A stretch of 64,000 nucleotides of DNA from DATFPQ01 sp035264765 (lineage in GTDB: Bacteria; Actinomycetota; Actinomycetes; Actinomycetales; Angustibacteraceae): NCBI GenBank assembly GCA_035264765.1, contig DATFPQ010000268.1, positions 1 to 64,000 of the forward strand. Direction: 5' to 3'. The notes beneath the pieces were generated by a model. The model saw only the letters and a program-made list of their open reading frames with translations, searched no databases and was not told the DNA's origin. The position numbers and the translations under genes are program-made. Within the stretch, counting starts at the first letter, position 1. Every line of letters starts with the position of its first letter. Positions 50,296-59,199 of the stretch are shown here, in pieces.

Positions 50296-51051
50296 TCAGC
50301 GCGACTCCGCCGAGACGGTGATCCAGCGACCACCGGTGTCGGTGAAGGTCCAGGTGGGAACGCTGAAGGCCCCGCGGCCGTCTCGATCGGGCCGCACTTC
50401 GACGCCTGGCGTGGCCCTCGTGAAGGCGTCTCGCGTGGCCACCGGGTACTCCTCGTCCGCCACGTACTCCTCGTCCTCCAGGCCGCTGTGGTGCTTCACC
50501 CGGTCCCACGCCTCGGCGGCGGTCACCATCGGCGTCGAACCGTCGCGGACCAGCGTGGCAAGGCGCAGATCGAGATTCCGGATCCCCGTGGAGTCCACGG
50601 TGACCAGTCCGCCGACGGCGCCGCCCTCGTTCTGGATCACCGGCCGCCCGTCCACGACCGGGTCCACCGAGACGAAGGTCTGCGCCTTCTCAGCGGCTGG
50701 GCGGCGACCGTGCTCAGCTGGCCGCACGTCGAAGTGCCAGTCGTCGGCACCCAGACCCAGGTCGTCCTCGAAGAGCGCGCGCACGGCCGTGATGGCGCGC
50801 TCGGACGGGACGGCGTGTCCGGGCTCGTCGTGGGATGAGGACCAGACCGTGGTTGCGCCCCCGTAGCTGCCGGTATCGAAGGAGCGCGTGGAGTACGTGT
50901 AGGGGTCCCCGTTCTCGTCGTAGAGGCGCCGCGTCTGGTCCAGCTTCAGGCGATGGCGAGCCGCAGCGGAAAGGTGCACGGCCAGCACGGCGCCGGCCAC
51001 GACGGCGGGCCGGAGCTGCCGGCTCCCGGAGCGGTTCTTCGCTGCGGCCAT
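50296..51051 (-). CDS. Membrane-anchored or secreted protein of unknown function
   Basis: A 251-residue protein with a short N-terminal hydrophobic segment after a basic run (RQLRPAVVAGAVLAVHLSAAA), then a polar beta-rich region. Features include SVDPVVDGRPVIQNEGGAVGGL (a PepSY-like alternation), WDRVKHHSGLEDEEY and a C-terminal VPTWTFTDTGGRWITVSA. PepSY-like domains are inhibitory or lipoprotein modules, but the match is weak and I do not assign it. ATG 51051 is chosen for the signal-like start. It lies upstream of the GH127 gene on the same strand, 94 bases away. Confidence 0.65.
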   Translation of the reverse strand: MAAAKNRSGSRQLRPAVVAGAVLAVHLSAAARHRLKLDQTRRLYDENGDPYTYSTRSFDTGSYGGATTVWSSSHDEPGHAVPSERAITAVRALFEDDLGLGADDWHFDVRPAEHGRRPAAEKAQTFVSVDPVVDGRPVIQNEGGAVGGLVTVDSTGIRNLDLRLATLVRDGSTPMVTAAEAWDRVKHHSGLEDEEYVADEEYPVATRDAFTRATPGVEVRPDRDGRGAFSVPTWTFTDTGGRWITVSAESR

Positions 51052-51225
51052 GACGTTGTTTCGGCCGCCGATGGGACGAGTACATCGGTCCTTACCCAAG
51101 GTTGCGCCAGATGGGGGGACCCGCCTTCTCTCCAGCGCCTCGTCCCCCACCCGGCCGTCGTAGCCATTTCCGGACGCGGACCTCGGAGGTAGCGTCGGCC
51201 CGTTGGCTCACCGTGGGGAGACGCG

Positions 51226-52359
51226 ATGGCGAACCGTACGGATCTGCTCGTCATCGGCGCCGGCCCCTACGCGTACTCCGCGGCGGCCTTCGCGCGCCAC
51301 AACGGCATCGGCGTCCACCTCGTCGGATCTCCGATGGCGTTCTGGCGGGAGCACATGCCGGCTGACATGTACCTGCGGTCGGGAGCCGACTGGCACCTCG
51401 ACGCACATGGTCAGCACACCTTTGAGGCGTTCTTCGAGGACCGCGGCATGCGGCCGGACGAGCTGCGCCCGACACCCATCGGGACCTTTCTGGAGTACAC
51501 GGAGTGGTTCCGGGAGCGACAGTCGCTCGACGTCGACGCACGCCTCGTGCACAACCTGGCCGCGCCGAACGGCCACTTCGTGGCGACGCTGGAAGACGGT
51601 TCGACGATCACCGCAGATAAGGTGCTGGCCGCCCCTGGGGTCGCCAGCTTCGTCAACCTGCCGAGCTGGTACGCCGAGGTCCCGGCGGCACGCCGCGCGC
51701 ACACGAGCGACGTGACCTCATTCGGGCAGCTCGCAGGTGCCCGGGTCGTGATCATCGGCGGGCGACAAAGCGCGTACGAGTGGGCGGCGCTGTCGTGCGA
51801 CCACGGCGCCGAGCGCGTGGACGTGGTGCACCGCCACAGCATCCCGAGGTTCGCCGAGGTCAGTTGGAGCTTCGTCGACCAGTACGTGGACGAGACGCTG
51901 AAGACGCCCGGGTTCTGGCGGGGGCTCTCTGCCCACCAGCGACACGAGATCGCCAACAAGTTCTGGGAGGTCGGACGGCTGACCCTCGAGCCCTGGCTCG
52001 TGCCGCGGCTCGCACCCAATGTCGTGACGAGCCATCCGGGCTGCGAGGTCGTCTCAGTGGCCGTGCATGGCGAGGCCATGACCCTGACGCTGTCCGGGGG
52101 CGCGACGCTGACCGCGGACTACGTCGTATTCGGTTCCGGCTATACGGCTGACTTCAACCGGGTGCCTTACCTTGCCGGAGTTCTGGACCGGGTGTCGGTG
52201 ACGGACGGCTTCCCCGACCTGACCGAAGGCTTCCAGACCTCGCTACCCGGTCTCTACGTGACCGGGTTCTCGTCGACCCGCGACTTCGGCCCCTTCTTCG
52301 GGTTCACCAAGGGCTGCCCTTCGTCCGCGCGCATCGCCGTCGCGGACATGTTGCGATGA
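51226..52359 (+). CDS. FAD/NAD(P)-binding monooxygenase-like flavoprotein
   Basis: A 377-residue flavoprotein with an N-terminal FAD motif LLVIGAGPYAYSAAAFA (the GAGPYxxS form found in lysine/ornithine N-monooxygenases), a second dinucleotide motif RVVIIGGRQSAYEWAALS (about residues 171-188) and a closing VFGSGYTADFNRVPYL in the place of the ATGY motif. It may be an N- or Baeyer-Villiger-type monooxygenase; the substrate is unknown. ATG 51226 is preceded by GGGGAGACGCG. No siderophore genes adjoin it. Confidence 0.85.
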   Translation: MANRTDLLVIGAGPYAYSAAAFARHNGIGVHLVGSPMAFWREHMPADMYLRSGADWHLDAHGQHTFEAFFEDRGMRPDELRPTPIGTFLEYTEWFRERQSLDVDARLVHNLAAPNGHFVATLEDGSTITADKVLAAPGVASFVNLPSWYAEVPAARRAHTSDVTSFGQLAGARVVIIGGRQSAYEWAALSCDHGAERVDVVHRHSIPRFAEVSWSFVDQYVDETLKTPGFWRGLSAHQRHEIANKFWEVGRLTLEPWLVPRLAPNVVTSHPGCEVVSVAVHGEAMTLTLSGGATLTADYVVFGSGYTADFNRVPYLAGVLDRVSVTDGFPDLTEGFQTSLPGLYVTGFSSTRDFGPFFGFTKGCPSSARIAVADMLR

Positions 52360-52419
52360 AGCGGGCGATATGAAGCGGGCGACACAGACGCTGGCTCCTG
52401 GCATCCACTGCCGCGCGGG

Positions 52420-52842
52420 TCAGCTCACGCAGAGCTCGTTGCCCTCGGGATCGCGCATGGTCGTGACCTCCGGACCGCGGCCGGACGTCGTCCACGCGAC
52501 CGCGGCGCCCAACGACAGCAGGCGGTCGACCTCCTCCTGACGGCGCTCGGGGCCGACATGGAGGTCGAGATGGACCCGGTTCTTGACCGTCTTCGGTTCC
52601 GGTACGCGCTGGAAGAACAGGCGGGGACCCGTGCCGTCCGGGTCGGAGCAGGCCGCGACGTCGCGGAAGGCGCGACGGCCCGCGACCTCGACGACCTCGC
52701 TGGGATCCAGTCGGCCGGACGCCAGCAGCCCCCCGACCACGCGGCTGTGGTCCTCCACGTCGTACCTCAGCGCCTCCGCCCAGAACCGCGCCACCGCGTG
52801 CGGCTCCGCCGTGTCGAAGACCACCTGAACTCTCGTGCCCAT
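52420..52842 (-). CDS. VOC family protein
   Basis: A 140-residue glyoxalase-like protein of the actinobacterial VOC_like subgroup: RVQVVFDTAEPHAVARFWAEAL, RLFFQRVPEPKTVKNRVHLDLHV and TTMRDPEGNELCVS with the terminal Glu ligand. Function unknown. ATG 52842, preceded by GGAGGCAACG. Convergent with the flavoprotein gene and divergent from the MOSC-reductase gene. Confidence 0.87.
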   Translation of the reverse strand: MGTRVQVVFDTAEPHAVARFWAEALRYDVEDHSRVVGGLLASGRLDPSEVVEVAGRRAFRDVAACSDPDGTGPRLFFQRVPEPKTVKNRVHLDLHVGPERRQEEVDRLLSLGAAVAWTTSGRGPEVTTMRDPEGNELCVS

Positions 52843-53045
52843 CGTTGCCTCCGGAGTGTGTATCGGACGGCGTACCAGGCTCAGGCCTATCGAAACCGCG
52901 GCGCCAGCGCCAGGCCAGGCGGTTGTACTCCGTTGCGCCGAACCGAACCCCTCGCGCCCAGCCTCTCAGTAGCCCATAGGCGCAGGAGCCCGACGGTGCG
53001 ATGCTGGCTAGGTCGGTCTCGAGCGCCTCAGGGGAAGGCCGAGCC

Positions 53046-54776
53046 ATGGCCACGCTGCTGTCGGTGAACGTCGGCAGGCCGCGGGACGTCCCCTGGCGCG
53101 ACCGGATGGTCCACACCGGCATCTGGAAGCAACCTGTCGACGGGCCGGTGACGGCCCGGCGGCTGAACCTCGACGGCGACGGGCAGGGCGATCTGAACGG
53201 GCACGGCGGCGAGCAACGTGCCGTGATGGTGTACCAGGCGGACTCCTACGAGCACTGGCGCCGACACCTGAACCGGACCGACCTCGGCTGGGGGGTCTTC
53301 GGGGAGAACTTCACCGTCGAGGGGCTGCCCGACGACGAGGTCTGCATCGGTGACCGGTACCGCATCGGTGAGGCCGAGTTCGAGGTCACCCAGCCCCGAA
53401 CTACCTGTTACCGGGTCGGGCTCCGCCTCGGTGACGATCGGATGCCCGCGTTGCTGGTGTCCCACCATCGGCCGGGCTTCTACTACCGGGTGCTGCGGGA
53501 GGGCCAGGTCCAGGCCGGAGACGACATTCTCAAGATCGCCGCTGGCCCGGGGCAGATCAGCGTCGCGGCAACCGACGCGCTGCTGTACCTCCCGAACGGT
53601 GACGTCGACACGATGCGCCGGCTGCTGACGGTGGACGCCCTGAGCCCAGGCTGGCGGGGCTCCTTCCGTGACCTCGTCGACCAGTCCGACTCTCCACAGA
53701 CGCAGCCCCTGACGCGACCGGCCCCGGCCTGGGACGGGTTCCGAAGGATGCGCGCGGTTCGGCTGGTGCACGAGACCGACCTCGTCACCTCTGTGTACCT
53801 CCAGCCGGTGCCGGAAGGCGTGCTGCCCCGTGCCTTGCCGGGGCAGTACCTGACGCTTCGGTTTCCTGGTGCCGGCGACCCCCCGCCGGTGCGCAGCTAC
53901 TCACTGTCCGCGCCCGTCGTCGACGGCTACCGGATCAGTGTCAAGCGCGAGGCCCACGGCCTGGCCAGCAGTTACATCGGTACAACGCTTGTGTCCGGTG
54001 ACGTCGTGGAGGTGGCCGCGCCCCGCGGCGAGTTCATCCTGGACGACGGCGACGAGCCGGTGGTCCTGCTGTCGGCCGGCATCGGCGTCACGCCCGTGCT
54101 CGCGATGCTGCACGCCCTCGCGGCCGCGCACACCAGTCGGGAAGTCTGGTGGGTGCACACCACCAGAGGGGTGGCGACCCACGTTCTCGCCGAGGAGGCG
54201 CGCCGGCTCGTCGACTCGCTTCCAGCCGGGCGCAGCAACGTGTTCTACACGTCGAACGACACAGGCCCGGCCGCGACCGGCCTGGCGCGCGGGCGGCGTC
54301 TGAACCGGTTCGCCCTCGCCGAGCTCGGTCTGCCCACCGATGCCACCGCCTACGTGTGCGGACCCACCCCTTTCATGGAGGCGATGACCGCGGCGCTGGC
54401 CGACCTTGGTCTCGCCCCGAGCCGGATCCACACGGAGGTGTTCGCGTCACTGTCGGCCATCAACCCCGGTGTGGTTGCCGGGGACGGAAAAGCGCCGCAC
54501 GCCCCACCTACGCCGGGGACCGGGCCGATGGTCACCTTCGCACGCGCCGGGCTCACCGTCGCGTACGACGAGGGCAAGGCGAGCCTGTTGGAGATGGCGG
54601 AAGCCTGCAGCGTGCCGACCCGGTGGTCCTGCCGCACGGGGGTGTGCCACACCTGCGTGACCGCGCTGCTGTCCGGCTCGGTCACCTACGCGCCATCGCC
54701 GCTGACCGAGCCGGACGCCGGCGAGGTGCTCGTGTGCTGTTCGCGACCCGACGGAGCCGTCGTCCTCGAACTCTAG
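53046..54776 (+). CDS. MOSC domain fused to an FAD/NAD(P)H and [2Fe-2S] reductase
   Basis: A 576-residue three-part protein. Residues 1-220 are a MOSC domain (VPWRDRMVHTGIWKQPVDGPV, GHGGEQRAVMVYQADSYEHW, FGENFTVEGL, and the conserved Cys in QPRTTCYRVGLR) of the YiiM type that reduces N-hydroxylated compounds with molybdenum cofactor. Residues 235-460 are a ferredoxin-reductase module (RSYSLSAP, VLLSAGIGVTPVLAMLHAL, YVCGPTPFMEAM). Residues 490-576 are a plant-type ferredoxin with CRTGVCHTC and VLVCC ligands. The fusion supplies electrons directly to the Mo site. ATG 53046. Confidence 0.9.
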   Translation: MATLLSVNVGRPRDVPWRDRMVHTGIWKQPVDGPVTARRLNLDGDGQGDLNGHGGEQRAVMVYQADSYEHWRRHLNRTDLGWGVFGENFTVEGLPDDEVCIGDRYRIGEAEFEVTQPRTTCYRVGLRLGDDRMPALLVSHHRPGFYYRVLREGQVQAGDDILKIAAGPGQISVAATDALLYLPNGDVDTMRRLLTVDALSPGWRGSFRDLVDQSDSPQTQPLTRPAPAWDGFRRMRAVRLVHETDLVTSVYLQPVPEGVLPRALPGQYLTLRFPGAGDPPPVRSYSLSAPVVDGYRISVKREAHGLASSYIGTTLVSGDVVEVAAPRGEFILDDGDEPVVLLSAGIGVTPVLAMLHALAAAHTSREVWWVHTTRGVATHVLAEEARRLVDSLPAGRSNVFYTSNDTGPAATGLARGRRLNRFALAELGLPTDATAYVCGPTPFMEAMTAALADLGLAPSRIHTEVFASLSAINPGVVAGDGKAPHAPPTPGTGPMVTFARAGLTVAYDEGKASLLEMAEACSVPTRWSCRTGVCHTCVTALLSGSVTYAPSPLTEPDAGEVLVCCSRPDGAVVLEL

Positions 54777-54827
54777 CGCATGCGCCTGGGCGGGCCTTAA
54801 GCTCCAACAGTTGTCAAACGGGATACT

Positions 54828-56162
54828 TCAGGCGTGTGCGGGGACCTTGGCGCACAACTCCAGCAACGCGTTGAGGAACACCTCGGAGAACGTCGGGAAG
54901 GGCTGGATGACGTCGTTCAGCACCTCGAGCGGCACTCGCGCGCGGATGGCAAGGGTCGCCTGTTGCAGCCACTCCCCGGACTCCGGCCCTAGCGCGTACC
55001 CTCCCGTCAGGCGTGTCCCGTCGGAGATCAGAGTCATGAAGCCGGGCTCTGAGTCGTAGGTGCGGGTGTAGGTGGCCGTGCGCGCCACACCGGCGAGCGG
55101 CACGGTTACCGTCACCGGTCCGTCCAGCGCCCCGACGGCGGCAGCTGAAGGGTCGGTGAACACGACCCGAGGGACCGCCGAGTAGTCGGCTTCCCGCGGT
55201 TGGCCGAGGATGTTCGCCGCGGCCACGCGTCCCTGGTACTTGCCGACATGGGTCAGCGGCCAGAGGCCCGTGACGTCACCGATGGCCCAGAGCCCTTCGC
55301 CGGCGTTCATCCGTGAGTCGACGGAGAGCCGCTCGATGCCCAGCGTCTCGAGGCCGATTCCCTCCACCCGCGGGCGCCGGCCGGTCGCCACCAGCAGCTT
55401 GTCGCCGCGCAGGGATTCACCGCCCGCCAGCTCGACCACGTACTCGCCGTCCTCGAAGCGAACGGCGGTTGTCTCATGGTTGAGATAGATCTCCACGCCG
55501 TCGGCGGTGAGCGCCTTCGCGAGCCCCTCACCCAGCGGCTGCGCCTCGCGCGGCAGCAGGTGGGCCATCCGCTCTACGATGGCTGCCGATCCGCCCATCC
55601 GGACGACGGCCTGTGCCATCTCGACTCCGACCGGCCCGCCGCCGAGCACCAGCATGCGGCGTGGGACCTCCTTCATGCTGGTCGCCTCTCGACTGCCCCA
55701 GATGCCGGGCAGCCCGCGAAGGCCCGGCACGGGCGGGACGAAGGGATCCGCGCCGTTGGCCAGCACGATGTGCCGGGCCCTGTAGGTGGAACCGTCGACG
55801 GCAACCCGGCCGGGCCCGTCCAGCCGGCCGCTTCCACGGATCAGTTCCATCCCCTTGCCCGCGGCCCACGACGCCGCGCCGGAGTCGTCGTAGGACGAGA
55901 CCATGAAGTCGCGCCACGCGAACGCGGCCGCCGTGTCAACCCCGCCCTTGACGGCCTGCGCCGCACCAGGTGCCCGTCGGGCCGCTGCCAGCGCCTCGCC
56001 GGGACGCAACAGGGTCTTCGACGGGATGCAGGCCCAATACGAGCACTCACCGCCGAGCAGCTGGCGCTCGACGATCGCCACGCGCAGCCCGCCATCGGCG
56101 AGGTGGCCGGCGCAGTGCTCGCCCGGCGAACCCCCGCCCAGGACGAGAACGTCGTAGTCCAT
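54828..56162 (-). CDS. Pyridine nucleotide-disulfide oxidoreductase
   Basis: A 444-residue enzyme of the dihydrolipoyl dehydrogenase/mercuric reductase family. FAD motif VLVLGGGSPGEHCAGHLA, the redox disulfide in GGECSYWACIPSK (Cys-x4-Cys, about residues 39-44), NAD motif MLVLGGGPVGVEMAQAVVRMG and LWAIGDVTGLWPLTHVGKYQ are present. The C-terminal signature reads IQPFPTFSEVF, where active lipoamide dehydrogenases have HxHPTxSE, so the catalytic His is absent. It may reduce other substrates or act with a different acid/base. ATG 56162, preceded by GGAGGG-type sequence. Confidence 0.88.
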   Translation of the reverse strand: MDYDVLVLGGGSPGEHCAGHLADGGLRVAIVERQLLGGECSYWACIPSKTLLRPGEALAAARRAPGAAQAVKGGVDTAAAFAWRDFMVSSYDDSGAASWAAGKGMELIRGSGRLDGPGRVAVDGSTYRARHIVLANGADPFVPPVPGLRGLPGIWGSREATSMKEVPRRMLVLGGGPVGVEMAQAVVRMGGSAAIVERMAHLLPREAQPLGEGLAKALTADGVEIYLNHETTAVRFEDGEYVVELAGGESLRGDKLLVATGRRPRVEGIGLETLGIERLSVDSRMNAGEGLWAIGDVTGLWPLTHVGKYQGRVAAANILGQPREADYSAVPRVVFTDPSAAAVGALDGPVTVTVPLAGVARTATYTRTYDSEPGFMTLISDGTRLTGGYALGPESGEWLQQATLAIRARVPLEVLNDVIQPFPTFSEVFLNALLELCAKVPAHA

Positions 56163-56195
56163 TGGAGGGCTCCTTCCGGCAGGCGTGTGGTGGCG

Positions 56196-56540
56196 TCAAC
56201 GCTGGTGCCTCGGCCGCCGCGGTCGCGCCCGTGAAAGGCCCTGGTTCTGGGCTCGCAGGACGCTGCGCCGCCTTCGAGGGCGTCCGGGAAGAAGGCGACC
56301 TGGACGGCGAGCCAGGTCGTCACCAGCGCAGGCGCTGGTGGCGGCGGCGAGGTAGCTCAGGTCCGCCGGGCTGCGGTGCACCTCGACGGCCACGCGGTGA
56401 CTGTCGTCCAGCTCGAGGCCGTAGACGGCGGCGACCCGCCCGGATCGGAGGAGGACGGCCGACACCTCAGCGGACCGGCGCCTGCGCAGCTGCTCGACCA
56501 GCCAGGCGTCGATCCGGTCGCGATCGGCGGTCCCGATCAT
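56196..56540 (-). pseudogene. Remnant of a small kinase-like (aminoglycoside-phosphotransferase type) gene
   Basis: From ATG 56540 the first 70 codons look genuine: DRDRIDAWLVEQLRRRR, then VAAVYGLELDDSHRVAVEVH and ADLSYLAAAT, the N-lobe of a phosphotransferase-like fold in which a strand carrying the VAVKV-type Lys would follow. The downstream 45 codons are Arg-rich and resemble out-of-frame sequence, and no catalytic loop exists before the lipoamide-dehydrogenase-like gene. So it is best read as a truncated gene. The 447 bases from 56163 to 56609 hold nothing else I can identify. Confidence 0.4.
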
Positions 56541-56609
56541 GGCTCGCTCGATGCCACTGACGGGTTCACCCCTCACACCGCCCTCCAACCCTGGGGTCAG
56601 GGAATGGCA

Positions 56610-57326
56610 TCAGCGGGCCATGGTGCCCGAGGACTCCTCGCCGCTCGCCACCGCGGCGAGGACGGCGGTCTCCGCCTGGTCGAGGTACGCCTCCATCCGG
56701 CTGCTCGCCTCCGGCGGACGTCGCCCCTCGACCAGGTCGGCGATCTCGATGTTGAGGTCCAGGAACGGGGCGTGCAGCGCCTGGGCATCGGGCACGAGCT
56801 GGAAGGCCAGCCGCAGCTCGGCCAGAACCGCCCGCATGGCCCGGTTGAGCCGCTCGCTTCCGCTCAATGCGGTGACGGCGATATGAAAACGGACGTCGGC
56901 CGTGCCGACCTGCTGCCAGTTCCCCCGCTCCGCGGCTTTCCGGCCCTGCGTGACCGCGGCCCGAAGGTCGGCGAGAGCGTCCGACCGATCCGGACGCAGC
57001 AGGGCGGCGCACTCCACGAGCCGTCGGAAGCTGTAGATGTCGCGGACGTCGGCGGGGGCCAGCCGTCGGACGAAGATCCCCCGATGGGGTTCGTGCACGA
57101 CGAGTCGCTCGGCCACCAGGATCTGGAAGGCCTCGCGCACGGTGTGCCGGGAGACGCCGAACGCCGCCGTCAGCCGCTGCTCGCGGAACGACGTTCCCGA
57201 CGGCAGCTCGCCCAGCAGGATCCGCTCACGGAGGATCTCGGCGACGCGCTGTGCGGTGGTGGGCCGCCGGAGGCCGGCACCCGCACCGCTGAGCACGGCC
57301 ACGGCGTTGAGCGACGGCTGCGGCAT
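56610..57326 (-). CDS. GntR family regulator with FCD domain
   Basis: A 238-residue FadR-type repressor: N-terminal winged helix (about 22-90; TTAQRVAEILRERILLGELPSGT, RLTAAFGVSRHTVREAFQIL) and a C-terminal FCD ligand-binding domain (DIYSFRRLVECAALL, DVRFHIAVTALSGSERLNRAMRAVLAELRL). The His of that stretch usually binds a metal. ATG 57326 has GGAGGAG six bases upstream. It is divergent from the DUF969-DUF979-pcp operon, which it probably regulates in response to 5-oxoproline or a related acid. Confidence 0.9.
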   Translation of the reverse strand: MPQPSLNAVAVLSGAGAGLRRPTTAQRVAEILRERILLGELPSGTSFREQRLTAAFGVSRHTVREAFQILVAERLVVHEPHRGIFVRRLAPADVRDIYSFRRLVECAALLRPDRSDALADLRAAVTQGRKAAERGNWQQVGTADVRFHIAVTALSGSERLNRAMRAVLAELRLAFQLVPDAQALHAPFLDLNIEIADLVEGRRPPEASSRMEAYLDQAETAVLAAVASGEESSGTMAR

Positions 57327-57412
57327 GCGGCTCCTCCTTCTGTGCCGAGAACCTTTGCGAGCGTGAACCCCGGTTGCGGGGACGTTACGGTCCAACCCGG
57401 GCTCTTGTGTAG

Positions 57413-57423
57413 TTGTTGGACAA
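57413..57423. promoter_or_regulatory. Predicted GntR operator
   Basis: The sequence TTGTTGGACAA is an inverted repeat (TTGT, three bases, ACAA). It lies between the divergent GntR and DUF969 genes, 54 bases before the DUF969 start. FCD-type GntR regulators commonly bind TTGT-N-ACAA-like palindromes, so this is a good candidate for the operator controlling both genes. Confidence 0.45.
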
Positions 57424-57476
57424 ACCCGTACCTTACCCGGCGTACAGGGTCGGCTGGCTCGGCGAAAGGCGTGACC

Positions 57477-58220
57477 ATGCTGGTACTGCTCGGCGTCCTT
57501 CTGGTGATCGTGGGCTTCGCTCTGCGGCTCAACCCGATGCTGGTGGTGACCGCGGCCGGGCTGGTGACCGGGGCTCTCGGCGGGATGTCGCCGCTAGAGA
57601 TCCTCGACGCCTTCGGGACCGGCTTCGCGGGGAGCCGGTCCATCGTGATCTTCTTGCTCGTGCTCCCGGTGATCGGGCTGGTGGAACGCAACGGGCTGCA
57701 GGAGCAGGCCCGGCGGCTCATCGGGCGAATGGCCCGGTTGACCACCGGTCGCGTCATGGCCCTGTACCTGCTGGTGCGGCAGGGCACGTGCGCCATCGGC
57801 CTGCTCAGCATCGGCGGCCACGCGCAGTCGGTGCGCCCCATCGTCGCGCCCATGGCCGAGGCGGCGGCAGTCAAGCGGCACGGCCCGTTGACCGTCCGGT
57901 TGTCCGAGCGGATCCGAGCGTTCGCGGCCGGTACCGACAACGTGGGTGCGTTCTTCGGTGAGGACATCTTCGTCGCAGTTGGAGCCGTGCTTCTGATCAC
58001 GAGCTTCGTCGACACGACCTACAAGCTCACGCTGCGACCCTTGGACGTGGCCCTCTGGGCCGTCCCCACCGCGGTCTGCGCGCTGCTGATCCACGGGTTC
58101 CGATGCCTTCGTCTCGACCGCAACATCGCCCGCGCGGTCGGGGTCGAGACAGCACGCGGTGAGCGTGCCGGGGCAGCGACGGACCGCGGCTCCGAGGCCG
58201 GGGAGGAGGTGCGTCCGTGA
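57477..58220 (+). CDS. DUF969 membrane protein (predicted 5-oxoproline transporter subunit)
   Basis: A 247-residue membrane protein with six helices. It matches DUF969: NPMLVVTAAGLVTGALGGMSPLEILDAFG-type start, LPVIGLVERNGLQEQARRLIGRMA, RQGTCAIGLLSIGGHAQSVRPIVAPMAEAAA and FFGEDIFVAVGAVLL. DUF969 and DUF979 pairs cluster with 5-oxoprolinase and pyroglutamyl-peptidase genes in many bacteria and are predicted to take up 5-oxoproline. ATG 57477 has AAAGG upstream; GTG two codons earlier is possible. A polar 35-residue tail follows the last helix. The stop overlaps the DUF979 start. Confidence 0.88.
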   Translation: MLVLLGVLLVIVGFALRLNPMLVVTAAGLVTGALGGMSPLEILDAFGTGFAGSRSIVIFLLVLPVIGLVERNGLQEQARRLIGRMARLTTGRVMALYLLVRQGTCAIGLLSIGGHAQSVRPIVAPMAEAAAVKRHGPLTVRLSERIRAFAAGTDNVGAFFGEDIFVAVGAVLLITSFVDTTYKLTLRPLDVALWAVPTAVCALLIHGFRCLRLDRNIARAVGVETARGERAGAATDRGSEAGEEVRP

Positions 58221-59191
58221 TCAAGGTTGAGTGGTTCTACTGGCTGATCGCCGCGTTCTTCCTCACCGTCGCCTACATGGTGGCCCGCGACCGGACCAAC
58301 CCCCGCCGGATCACCAGTGCGTTGTTCTGGGCGCTGCTCGGGCTGTGCTTCCCCTACAGCTCGTTCGTGGTCGCCAAGACGCTGCCGGCGTGGCCTGTCG
58401 GGCTCACGGTCGTGGCCATCGCCTGCATCGCCGGGTTCCACGGCCTGGCCCATGGCACCCAGGAGAAGACCACGAGCCCGCAGGAACGCCAGCGGCTCGC
58501 GGACCGGTTCGGCAACAAGCTGTTCGTGCCCGTCCTCATCATCCCCGTGGTGACCGGCCTGTTCGCCACGTTCGGCACCAAGGTCTCCATCGGCGGCAAC
58601 CCCGTGCTTGAGCCGCTCAGCGAGACGGTGATCGGGCTCGGTGCCTCGGCGCTGGTCGCCGTGGTCGTCGGGATGTGGGTGCTTCGCACGCCGCACCCGG
58701 CCGTGCCGCTGCACGAGGGACGCCGCCTGACCGAGAACATCGGCTGGGCCGCGGTCCTGCCCCAGCTGCTGGCCATGCTCGGGCTGGTGTTCGCCACGGC
58801 GGGTGTGGGCAAGGCGATCGGCGACTCCGCCGGGCAGATCCTCCCCAGAGGCTCGCTGCTGGCGGCCGTCGTCCTGTACTGCGTGGGCATGGCGCTGTTC
58901 ACCATCATCATGGGCAATGCGTTCGCGGCCTTCCCGGTGATGACGGCGGCCATCGGTTACCCGCTGCTCATCCAGCACTTCCACGGCAACGCGCCGGCCG
59001 TCTTCGCCATCGGCATGCTGTCCGGGTACTGCGGGACCCTGTGCACCCCCATGGCCGCCAACTTCAACATCGTCCCCGTGGCACTGCTGGAGCTCAGAAG
59101 CGACTACGCCGTGATCCGCCAGCAGCTGCCTACGGCGGTTCCGTTGCTGGCGTGCAACATGGCGCTGATGTACGTCCTCGCCTTCCGATAG
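58217..59191 (+). CDS. DUF979 membrane protein (predicted 5-oxoproline transporter subunit)
   Basis: A 324-residue membrane protein with about nine helices and the DUF979 blocks: FYWLIAAFFLTVAYMVARDR, TNPRRITSALFWALLGLCF, KLFVPVLIIPVVTGLFA, GNAFAAFPVMTAAIGYPLL, YCGTLCTPMAANFNIVPVAL and AVIRQQLPTAVPLL. It is the partner of DUF969 in a predicted two-subunit 5-oxoproline carrier. The GTG at 58217 overlaps the DUF969 stop (GTGA), so translation is coupled. The pcp gene follows by eight bases with GGAG as its ribosome binding site. Confidence 0.9.
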   Translation: MIKVEWFYWLIAAFFLTVAYMVARDRTNPRRITSALFWALLGLCFPYSSFVVAKTLPAWPVGLTVVAIACIAGFHGLAHGTQEKTTSPQERQRLADRFGNKLFVPVLIIPVVTGLFATFGTKVSIGGNPVLEPLSETVIGLGASALVAVVVGMWVLRTPHPAVPLHEGRRLTENIGWAAVLPQLLAMLGLVFATAGVGKAIGDSAGQILPRGSLLAAVVLYCVGMALFTIIMGNAFAAFPVMTAAIGYPLLIQHFHGNAPAVFAIGMLSGYCGTLCTPMAANFNIVPVALLELRSDYAVIRQQLPTAVPLLACNMALMYVLAFR

Positions 59192-59199
59192 GAGACCCG

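Noticed and set aside
54776..54785. Ten-base palindrome GCGCATGCGC between convergent genes
   Set aside because: Short, expected by chance at this base composition, no T-tract and no family of such sites seen.
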